Source: Drosophila pseudoobscura (Eukaryota > Arthropoda > Insecta > Diptera > Drosophilidae). From it: 64,000 bases of DNA. Shown in pieces: positions 55,722-64,000 of this stretch; the first letter of the stretch is position 1; each line of letters opens with the position of its first letter. The translations under genes were made by a program, and so were the position numbers. The notes under the pieces were generated by a model that did no database searches, had not been told where the DNA came from, and worked only from the letters and a program-made list of their open reading frames with translations. The stretch spans positions 53,335,869-53,399,868 of the forward strand of contig NC_046683.1 in assembly GCF_009870125.1 (NCBI RefSeq), in the 5' to 3' direction.

Positions 55722-56030
55722 ATTGGCAGAATTTACAAAACAACAGAGGCTGGCGCCAGGTAGCAGCAACGACAACGACTACGAAAGCCAAAAGAGCTGT
55801 GGCAGCAACAACAATAAGGCCAGAAGGTCTCGGTCTCGCCTGGCAAGTAACTTTCGCAACTCGCTTGCAGGCAACGCCTCCCAAACAAGCTCTTCCAAAT
55901 ATATAACCTTGTCTCAATAAACTCGGCCGAATACTTTTAAATACAAATAAACTATTAATTTTCAGGTTTTATGGCGTTTTTTAACAGATTTGCCGAGCAA
56001 CTCCCGCCATCTTGTTGTGTTCGCGTACGA

Positions 56031-56041
56031 GTGTGACCGCA
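56031..56041 (-). promoter_or_regulatory. Core promoter Motif 1 facing MED19
   Basis: CGGTCACACTC on the minus strand, the Drosophila Motif 1 (YGGTCACACTR) of TATA-less housekeeping promoters, 310 nt before the MED19 start. Confidence 0.55.
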
Positions 56042-56631
56042 TTGCGAATCCCGCGAAAAACTGAAGTTGTGCGAACAATGCCATTTGGAAATTTCTTGAA
56101 AATACCAAATAAGTGTGGAAAAATATCAGAAATACAAGCGCGATACATAGGTGTATTTCGCCAGGATATCGATGATTATACTTTCACATGTATTATTTGC
56201 GTGTTTCAAAACTTCTTAAACGAATTTTAGTTTAGTGCATACATTTCTTGTAAATTTAATATATCACATATTTTTCATATATTGATAGACCGCTAGTTCA
56301 AATACTTTTCTAACTTATTAGCTAAAAAAAGGCAAAGCCTGAAAGGAAAAGCAAGCAGTGAGAGCGAGAGAGATATATGCGACAGCTTAGCTGTCCGTAT
56401 ACTGTATGGTTAGTGGCGCAGCGCTGCGTCGATTATTATATCATCGTGTTATCATTATATATACTGGCTTTTTTGTGGGAAAATAGGATTTATACGAAGA
56501 ATTTGCAAACAGTATTATTTACGTGAAATTGCAGGTTAAATGTTAAAACAGTATCGGTATATTTACGGTATATTTTGAAAAAGAGAAGGTCTTTTTTTAG
56601 GGTCAGACCGTATATCATATCGACAAATCCG

Positions 56632-56642
56632 CGGTCACACTG
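56632..56642 (+). promoter_or_regulatory. Core promoter Motif 1 facing Dld
   Basis: CGGTCACACTG, 120 nt before the Dld ATG at 56763. Confidence 0.65.
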
Positions 56643-56762
56643 ACCCCAAAATTACACACTGAACACAAAAATTAGAACCCGAAATAAAAACACTTAAATT
56701 TAGTGCTTTGCTTTAAGTTAAATACGAACACCTAGCTAACCCACGAAACAAGTCCCCCAGCC

Positions 56763-58755
56763 ATGCAGTCGACGCTACGACAAGCTGTCTCGGCGGTTGC
56801 CAAGGTACGGATTCTACGATTCCTATTCCCCCAAAGTTATGCAATCTAACCTATGTACATATGTGGCGGGGCCCAAGAACTGGCTAAAATGCAATAACTA
56901 TGCTTTCATCTGCGAGCGCAGTGCAGCTGCAGATGGCTCCCAAGACTAACGCAATGGCCTCACGATTCCACGCTACCTGAGATTTCAAGTTCACCAATTG
57001 GCCTAGTATCAGCTGATACGTGATCAGCGATTAGCGAACAGCAGTGCGTGCTATTGGCGTGATAAAAAGCAAATCATGCTGTGGCTGCTTATCGGACCCG
57101 GACCACTTTGACGAGCACAAGCAATAAATTTAACTATCTGTCGTTTCAGACTCATCTGCGGTCGAATGCCGCCATTCTGGGAGCACTCAATGCCCGCTTC
57201 TACTCCTCCACACACGAAGCCGACATTGTGGTGATTGGCTCTGGCCCTGGCGGCTATGTGGCCGCAATTAAGGCTGCCCAGATGGGAATGACGACAGTCA
57301 GCGTCGAGAAGGAGGCCACACTGGGAGGAACTTGTCTGAACGTGGGTTGCATTCCCTCCAAGGCCCTGCTGAACAACTCGCACTACTATCACATGGCTCA
57401 CTCTGGAGATCTGGCCAGTCGCGGCATCAACTGCGGCGAAGTCTCCCTCGACCTCGAGAAGCTTATGGGGCAGAAAACGAACGCTGTGAAAGCTTTGACC
57501 GGTGGCATCGCGATGCTCTTCAAAAAGAACAAAGTCACACAGCTGACGGGCTTTGGCACCATTACCGGCCCCAACGAGGTGCAGGTGAAGAAGAGCGATG
57601 GCACAACAGACACTGTGAAGGCCAAGAACATTTTGATTGCCACCGGATCCGAAGTAACCCCATTCCCAGGCATCACTGTAAGTTTCACAGTCGGACAGTT
57701 TATTCCTTAAAGCTTACGATCGATGTTTATTCCAGATCGACGAAGAGGTTATCGTGAGCAGCACCGGAGCCCTGAAGCTGGCCAAGGTGCCCAAGCATCT
57801 CGTTGTGATCGGTGCCGGCGTCATTGGTCTGGAGTTGGGTTCAGTGTGGTCTCGTCTTGGCGCCGAGGTCACTGCCATTGAGTTCATGGACACTATTGGC
57901 GGCGTGGGCATCGACAACGAGGTCTCCAAGACCTTCCAGAAGGTGCTCGTCAAACAGGGACTCAAGTTCAAGCTGGGCACCAAGGTCACGGGCGCTTCCC
58001 GCAGCGGCGACAGCGTCACCGTCTCCGTGGAGAATGCCAAGTCCGGAGAGAAGGAGGATATCCAATGCGATGCCCTGCTGGTCAGTGTGGGACGTCGTCC
58101 CTATACTGAGGGCCTGGGACTGGAGGCCGTAGGTATTGTCAAAGATGATCGCGGACGCATTCCCGTGAATGCCACCTTCCAGACGGTGGTGCCCAGTATC
58201 TACGCGATCGGCGATTGCATTCACGGTCCCATGTTGGCCCACAAGGCTGAGGATGAGGGTCTGATCACCATCGAGGGCATCAATGGCGGACACGTTCATA
58301 TCGACTACAACTGCGTGCCCAGCGTTGTGTACACCCATCCCGAGGTGGCGTGGGTCGGAAAGTCGGAGGAGAACTTGAAGCAAGAGGGTGTGGCCTACAA
58401 AGTGGGCAAGTTCCCATTCCTGGCCAACTCGCGTGCGAAGACCAACAACGACACCGACGGCTTTGTCAAGGTCTTGGCCGACAAGGCAACGGATCGCGTG
58501 TTGGGCACGCACATCATTGGACCTGTTGCCGGAGAGCTGATCAATGAGGCTGTTCTGGCCATGGAGTATGGAGCGTCGGCCGAGGATATTGCGCGTGTCT
58601 GCCATGCGCATCCCGTAAGTGAAACTCCCATCGGAAAGCCCGCTGCTTCTCCAGAAAACCGATTGAACGTTACTTCACCTTCCTTTCAGACCTGTGCCGA
58701 AGCCCTGCGTGAGGCCAATGTGGCGGCAGCCTTTGGCAAGCCCATCAACTTCTAA
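56763..58755 (+). CDS. Dld: Dihydrolipoamide dehydrogenase, mitochondrial (504 aa)
   Basis: E3 subunit of the pyruvate, 2-oxoglutarate and branched-chain dehydrogenase complexes and of the glycine cleavage system; it reoxidises dihydrolipoamide using FAD and NAD+. Four exons: 56763-56804, 57150-57677, 57736-58614, 58690-58755. The short first exon ([14 protein letters not shown]) starts the mitochondrial presequence. FAD site [17 protein letters not shown]; redox disulfide [19 protein letters not shown] site [15 protein letters not shown]; second FAD contact [20 protein letters not shown]. The catalytic His-Glu pair is split by the last intron (HAHP then TCAEAL). Full length, nothing missing. 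Poly(A) signal at 58972-58977. Confidence 0.96.
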
Positions 58756-59201
58756 AGCCAATTCCTCATCCCAGCTGGAAGGTGGAACACTGCACTGCGT
58801 TTAGAACAACCAATCATCTATTCAAAAACTATTTGAAACAACCGAAAGTCTCCGCCTATCTGTAATTCTCAATGTTGTAACAGTAAAATGGAAACCATAA
58901 ATATTGAAATTACGCAAAGCGTTTTCTGCACCCCAATGCAATGTAATGCAATGTATGTTCATTAATCCTAGAATAAACACAGTTTAAAACTCGATAAATT
59001 GCGCCCAACACTGCTTTCGATTGTTATGGCTGCACAAACAGGAAGTGTGGCAGCCCTATCGGCTTTTCTAAATCTATCTGGCAGCACTACCATATATTTC
59101 CACATTTGTTGATATTATTCAGAGTTTTCCCTTGTGTTTCGGAAATTTTCACATTTAATATTATTTTTCGTTTCTCAACCCAAAATTCGTAGCGCTAGGC
59201 A
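58756..59201. other. Dld 3' UTR and TrpRS-m promoter
   Basis: AATAAA at 58972-58977 closes Dld. The remaining 220 bp should be the TrpRS-m promoter, with no TATA box near the start. Confidence 0.55.
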
Positions 59202-61386
59202 ATGTTTCGCGCCAGCAAATTAAACATGCACCTGCATCCTGCAAGCATACCGCTACCAAGATTGCGCTTGGCACTGTCCAGACGTTTCAAGTCCAATCTC
59301 CTGCAGGGATCATCACTCCAGCGCTCCGCCAGGGCCCAACTTATTTCAGCTGGCAAGCACCAACAAAGCAGCGGCCATTTGCCCGAAGAAGTACGTTCAT
59401 AGATAGTTTGGAAGAAATTTTTCGGTTTATGTAATACCTTCTCCTTGATATAATAGAAATCCCCTTGGCCGCGAAAGATCTTCAGTGGGATTCAGCCCAC
59501 AGGATCAGTACATCTCGGCAACTATTTGGGCGCTGTCCGCAAGTGGACGCAGCTGCAGAACAGTCGCGATGATGTCACAGTCTGTATAGTGGATATGCAC
59601 TCTATAACCATGCCGCACAATCCGCCGGTGCTACGGGAAAACATCTTTACGATGGCTGCCACACTGGTGGCGTGCGGCATTGATCCCGCCAAGAGCACGT
59701 TGTTTGTCCAGTCGGCTGTATTGGAGCATTGTGAGTTCAACTGGATCCTCAGCTCGATGACCACCACGCCTAGGCTGGCGCAGCTGCCCCAGTTCAAGGA
59801 GAAATCCCGCCTGGTCCGCGATATACCCTTGGGGCTGTATGTCTATCCGGTGCTGCAGGCTGCCGACATCATGCTGTACAAGTGAGTGAAGATATCTAAT
59901 AATATCATTGCTTTTCTGAAAAGCGGTTTACTGTAGGGCCACACATGTACCCGTTGGAGCGGACCAGTTGCAGCACATTCAACTCGCACAGCACTTAGCG
60001 AGGACATTCAATGGGCGCTACGGTGAAGCGTTCCCTGTGTGCCATGCCATCATCGAGGAGGGTGATGCCTCCAGAGTGTTGTCTTTGCGGGATCCCTCTA
60101 AGAAAATGTCAAAGTCAGAAGCGAATCCCAAGGCCACGATCAACCTCTGCGATCCGCCGGAGCTAATAATGGAGAAGATTAAGAAAGCCGTCACCGACTT
60201 CACCTCGGACATCACCTACGATCCCAACTTGCGCCCTGGTGTCAGTAATCTCGTCAACATCCACGCCCAAGTAACAGGGCGCAGCATCCGAAGTGTCTTG
60301 GAGGAGGCCAAGACGTTGGACACAGCAAAGTATAAGGAGCGCGTGGGCGACGCTGTCATTGAACATCTGCGCCCGATTCGTGAGCGAATCCATGAGCAAT
60401 TGTCAAAGAAAAATGAGCTGATCCATATGCTAGAGATTGGAGCCGAGAAGGCACGTATCCAGGCGCAAAAGACAATGCGCGACGTCAAGCAACGCCTTGG
60501 CCTTGGAGCATATGCGGCTGTTCCTGAGCCAGTTGTCGTCGCTCCCTTGCTGCCTGAGCGATCCAAAATGACGGCTAGTCAGCGCGTGGCCAAGAACGTC
60601 CAACTGCCGAATCACAATGCTCACAGTTACACGCATTTAGAGAACCGTAATGAGCGGAGTAGTGCGTCTGGGACTGCATCGCCACACGGAAGCGCCGGGG
60701 AAGCAGCATGCACTGCAGACCTAAAGGCAATGGCCCAAGCTCAGGCCATGGTGAGGCCTCCCATGCGTCGCCCTGTGGTGCCCAAACAATCCATGCGGGT
60801 TGAGAAAGAGCGCAAGGCTACTCGGAACAACATTTTCAGCAATTCATCTGCCATCGGCTTCAAATCGCCCTCCAAACATGACGTTCCCGTTGCCGAAGGT
60901 AAGAGACAGCATGCTAGTAGCTTCGGATTTGCTAAACCCGAAATTGTGGACGGGACAGAAAAGGCCGGCGCCCACAGGTTTGGACAAAATACGAATACCA
61001 GTGCGGTCGCTAGTATTATGCATAAAATTAATGCCGCCAAGAACCAAGACACTCTGGTCCACAGTGCCTACTACAACGCATTTCATGGTTCAAAATCTGG
61101 CACCCCGTCCCATGTAATCAAGAACCGGAGTATGGAGAGGAGTATTGAAAAGAGCACCAATGATGCCAAAACAAATACCTGTAATGAATGCAGCAACAGC
61201 GAGAAAAACAGCAGCGAAAATCCCAGCAGTGAATACAGCAACAGCGAACAGGATGAAATTAGCAACGCATCAAGCACAACGGCGGACAGCGAAGATCCAG
61301 AAATGTTTGATGAGTTGGAACAGGAAGATGAAGTTCCCGAACGGAGCGCGTCTGAGGCTGCTGGCAAGGCGGAAATAGGAAACTAG
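59202..61386 (+). CDS. TrpRS-m: Mitochondrial tryptophanyl-tRNA synthetase with C-terminal extension (687 aa)
   Basis: Class I aminoacyl-tRNA synthetase that charges mitochondrial tRNA-Trp. Three exons: 59202-59390, 59457-59881, 59937-61386. The first exon encodes an Arg/Ser-rich presequence. The HIGH-type motif is TGSVHLGNYLGA; KMSKS is intact (SKKMSKSEANPKA, about residue 263); YPVLQAADIMLYK and THVPVGADQLQH match bacterial and WARS2 enzymes. The synthetase core ends near residue 396 (DVKQRLGLG), where WARS2 normally stops. About 290 more residues follow in the same exon: Asn/Ser/Lys-rich, then a Ser/Asn/Glu acidic end. No frame break separates them. The function of the tail is unknown. Confidence 0.93.
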
Positions 61387-61899
61387 AATACATTGCAATT
61401 GTTATTAAATATATATATAGTATATATATATACATATAGTCAGATTTAGATATATATATATATATTGAAACACAATGTTCTCAATCAAGCCCTCTCAGGA
61501 CGTCTCGGTCCATACACACACTCGGAGCGGACGAACATCGTCTGCCGTGGAACAGCCAGGGAGCGTTGTCTGAACGCCTAGGGCTTCCCACCTGACTTGA
61601 CTGTACTTATCATTCCGGAGGCCAACCAACCTGTGCCAGAGCCACAGGCAAGGTCAGAGACGGAACTGGCCTGCTCGCCCCGGAAGAAATTTAGACTGCA
61701 TCGCCCGTAATTTTTCTGTTCAATGGCAGATTGTTACTAAGCACAAAAACTATCAGTAATGTGGTACTTTTGTTTAATTGCTTATATTTTGTTGTAACCA
61801 CACTTGGTAGTAGCCTCGCCTTATCCGCTGCTTAAGAATGTCGAACTCTCCAGCAAAGCGATCATGGATGGGATGGATCGTCTTCGTTGCACTTACATA
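61387..61899. other. TrpRS-m 3' flank
   Basis: ATTAAA at 61404-61409 and TA runs (61406-61470) follow the stop. Then unremarkable sequence up to the Helitron-like repeat. Confidence 0.45.
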
Positions 61900-62300
61900 C
61901 ATACATATGTATACCCAATTCTCAGTCAGTACATACTCTTTCTCTCTCTGTCTCTCTTTCACACCAACACCAATTTTTTTTCTTTCCCGCTCTTTTCCGC
62001 TCGAGAAGGAGAGTGAATAAGAGAAACTCGTTGAAGTGGAAGCGTAGCCAATCTGATCCGAATTTGGCAGTCTGATACCAGACTCTATGATATAGCGTTT
62101 TTGCCACAGATTTTCGTTTGTGTGATGTAGGAAGGTGGGAGATCTAGGCGCTCACCAAGACGGACGTACAGAAAGACATGACTATATCGACTCGACTTTT
62201 AGTGCTGATCAAGAATAAATATACTTTATAGGGTGGGAGACGCTTCCTTTGGCATACTGCTGGCCCTCCAAGTGGACTGGACATTGGCGCACAAACTAAC
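61900..62300 (+). mobile_element. Degraded mini-me/DINE-1-like Helitron repeat, copy 2
   Basis: Same order as copy 1: CT-rich block (61930-61995), then GATCTAGGCGCTCACC and AGACGGACGTACAGAAAGACA, a core TAGTGCTGATCAAGAATAAA, and TATACTTTATAGGG. Noncoding and diverged. Edges approximate. Confidence 0.6.
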
Positions 62301-62337
62301 AAAAAATAATGATGTATTTTTTTTAACAATCTTCTCT

Positions 62338-62343
62338 TTTATT
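62338..62343 (-). terminator. Polyadenylation signal of the 130-aa gene
   Basis: AATAAA on the minus strand, about 38 nt past the stop at 62381. Confidence 0.55.
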
Positions 62344-62380
62344 GTTATTAATATTCTGGGAATTTCATTCCAATTCGGTT

Positions 62381-62828
62381 TCAGACACTAACTGTGCTGC
62401 TTAGGGGGCCTTCGAAATGACTTCCAAACTGACTGACAAACGCCTTCAGAAACAGCTTGAGCGCCTTCCTCTCATCAGTAGTGAGTTCCAAGTCAGAGTC
62501 CATACTTTTCTCTCTGATTGTGCATTGGTTCGTGTATTGCCCCACTATAATCGTATGGTTTTCCATCAGCGCATGGCAAAGGGCACTTTTGTTTTCGAGG
62601 ATTGCATTATACTCAGCACTCAATAAATATACGCCTTTGATTCCAAAATTTTTGGCTGTAAGCTCGGTAGGGTGAAAACTTAGTTGGTGTAAATAGCATG
62701 CAGCACTTACCTTTGAAAAGAATATTGGAAAACGTGATCTCTGGCTCTGTAAGGCCCATCAGAAACTTCTTATCCCCACTGGGAGAAGATATGAGGGCGT
62801 AGTATTTTCCATCTTTAAAGCAAGACAT
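62381..62828 (-). CDS. Unidentified two-exon protein (130 aa)
   Basis: Exons 62828-62711 and 62655-62381, joined in phase 1 by a 55-bp intron with GTAAGT and CTTACAG. The protein starts MSCFKDGKYYALISSPSGDK, the junction reads NILFKAKNFGIKGVYLLSAE, and it ends in FEGPLSSTVSV. A clean splice that continues the reading frame, plus a poly(A) signal, argues for a real gene. No signal peptide or membrane segment. The mixed alpha/beta look (strand-like start, helical ELTTDERKALKLFLKAFVSQ) gives no family I know. It may be restricted to Drosophila. Confidence 0.65.
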
Positions 62829-63712
62829 TTTGGGAGGTCTTATGAAGTTTTATGTCTTCAGTTTATATTATAAACTTTATAAGGTTCTGTTAACAGTGGA
62901 AAATTTGTAGGGAATTTTTGTGTGGTTTCCCTATTTTTTTTTTTTGTCTCTCAAGCTCCTGACTGTCGAAGTGTTAGAAAATGCTATTAATATTTCTCTC
63001 TACTGCGTCGCAGACCAGAGGTTAGAGATCTAGCTAATGGCCCTATGACATTAGACTTAGCTAACTGACTAGCTGCAAAAACAGAGAAAGCCGTATGGAA
63101 GTAGCATGCAGTGAGAGTTTTTTTGTTTTAAAAAACATCATGTTGTTTCATATAGTGCCTCAGTTCTTCGAGTGATAGCCGGGATATATGTCTAGAGACG
63201 GTTGAGTTTTGTCTCATGTGCTATCTCTCTCTTCGCAGTAAAGTTAGCGAAGTCTAATGCCATAGATCTTTAAGAGCTACAGGTATATATTTTGCATCCT
63301 TAACTTAATTACCGTATTCCACAATACTTCAAGACCAATATAGACTGAAGAAGTTCCGATTAGTCAATAGTCCATCCTAGCCTTGATTGGTCAGTTTGGT
63401 TTAATTTTTGTTTTACATTGAATTAAGTGTAGTATAATATGTTTATTTATTGCTTTCAGCTAACTTATTGTATTTTCCATAATTTTTGGTTTCTTATGCG
63501 CTATGGTATGGATGTTTGTGTGAATATTAGTGTTGGGTAAATATTGCTCACTCATGAGCAACACAACACTAGTGAATATAGATACGATCGCGTTTCCTGC
63601 AGGCAAAATACATATGTATATGCATGTGTTGTTACAAAAAAAAAAAACAAAAAATGTGTTGTATGTTGGTGTGTGAAAAATGTGTGTGTTGTTTACAAAT
63701 ATCATCGTGCAT
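62829..63712. other. Intergenic spacer
   Basis: About 0.9 kb, AT-rich, with T runs at 62930 and A runs at 63638. A short inverted repeat TTGCTCA...TGAGCAA lies at about 63545-63562. It should include the 3' UTR of the transporter gene. No gene seen. Confidence 0.5.
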
Positions 63713-64000
63713 TCAAGATGTGCTGTGCATCAATATCAGCGGGACCTCGTTGCTGTATTTCGAGTTTTCTTGGCCAAGCAGGGCCGATTCGCTACAATCG
63801 CGCATAATGGCCATGGAATTGTTGCGCTGCTCCCTCTGCCTCAAGCGGCTGTGGCGGATGCCGTAGGCCAGAAAGATCGCCAGACCTATGGTGAGCCAAA
63901 TACAAAAACGCACCCAGGTGAGGATGTCCAATTTGATCATCAGGTATATGTTGATCAATATGGATATGCCTGGGAGCCAAGGAACCAAGGGCACCTTAAA
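63713..64000 (-). CDS. Cationic amino acid transporter, 3' end only
   Basis: Partial: the frame runs off the right edge (reading [20 protein letters not shown]). These 95 residues contain the last two membrane segments of an SLC7A/CAT-type transporter ([16 protein letters not shown] and [20 protein letters not shown]), then the cytosolic tail [18 protein letters not shown] and a stop. The family moves arginine, lysine and ornithine across the plasma membrane. Slimfast and its relatives are the fly members; which paralogue this is cannot be told from the fragment. Confidence 0.85.
   Translation of the reverse strand, partial: FKVPLVPWLPGISILINIYLMIKLDILTWVRFCIWLTIGLAIFLAYGIRHSRLRQREQRNNSMAIMRDCSESALLGQENSKYSNEVPLILMHSTS

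Larger units (their letters stand above)
55722..56762. other. Divergent promoter region of MED19 and Dld
   Basis: About 1 kb between two divergent housekeeping genes. It holds two oppositely oriented Motif 1 elements (56031-56041 and 56632-56642). The stretch 56220-56600 is AT-rich. No ORF of note. Confidence 0.55.

Noticed and set aside
1-64000. Retrovirus-like or other large mobile elements, tRNA, rRNA and CRISPR arrays
   Set aside because: I found no pol- or gag-like reading frame, long terminal repeats, tRNA cloverleaf or regularly spaced repeats. Only small noncoding repeats are supported.

Overview
The window is nuclear DNA of a Drosophila species. Short introns of about 50-70 bp, the gene content (Ir75 receptor array, Grd, Cln3, MED19, mitochondrial TrpRS) and the presence of DREF and Motif 1 core-promoter elements all say so. 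The gene set looks like one block of Muller element D (the 75 region of chromosome arm 3L in D. melanogaster). I cannot name the species from sequence alone; an obscura-group fly is only a guess. I saw no tRNA, rRNA, CRISPR array or retrovirus-like element.

Left end (0.3-8 kb): a cluster of six tiny intronless genes, each with its own TATA box. Each encodes a signal peptide, usually a Ser/Thr-rich mucin-like stretch, and an Arg/Lys-rich tail. One encodes only 52 residues. Two others form an inverted duplication with identical proteins, and a relic of a seventh copy lies beside them. They resemble glue or mucin secretion genes but I do not recognise them by name. Next (8.5-18.9 kb), all on the minus strand, is a compact housekeeping block: nucleobindin (NUCB1) with a glutamine-rich tail, a DDX52/Rok1 RNA helicase, a PIF/Harbinger-transposase-derived protein, an arylsulfatase B-like enzyme and the lysosomal membrane protein Cln3. 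A 5.6 kb gene-poor stretch follows.

Middle (24.5-32.0 kb): three tandem Ir75-type ionotropic olfactory receptor genes on the minus strand. Each has six exons, and each lacks a different one of six intron positions. After another 6.9 kb without genes comes the plus-strand Grd gene (39.0-46.0 kb), a Cys-loop GABA-receptor-like subunit with large introns, an unusual insertion before M1 and a non-standard pore entrance.

Right end (47.4-64 kb): an EFHB-like EF-hand protein (plus), a tandem pair of HAD-type phosphoglycolate phosphatase-like genes (minus), an unidentified small acidic/lysine-rich gene (plus), MED19 (minus), dihydrolipoamide dehydrogenase (plus), mitochondrial tryptophanyl-tRNA synthetase with a 290-residue low-complexity extension (plus), a small two-exon orphan gene (minus) and the 3' end of a cationic amino acid transporter (minus, cut by the window edge). 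Two degraded copies of a mini-me/DINE-1-like Helitron repeat lie in the intergenic DNA here.

Functionally the window is a mix: broadly expressed genes (transcription mediator, mitochondrial metabolism and translation, ribosome biogenesis, lysosome), neuronal receptors (Ir75, Grd) and a fast-evolving secreted-protein cluster. Exon boundaries below were worked out by hand from splice sites and reading frame; each multi-exon model keeps frame throughout.
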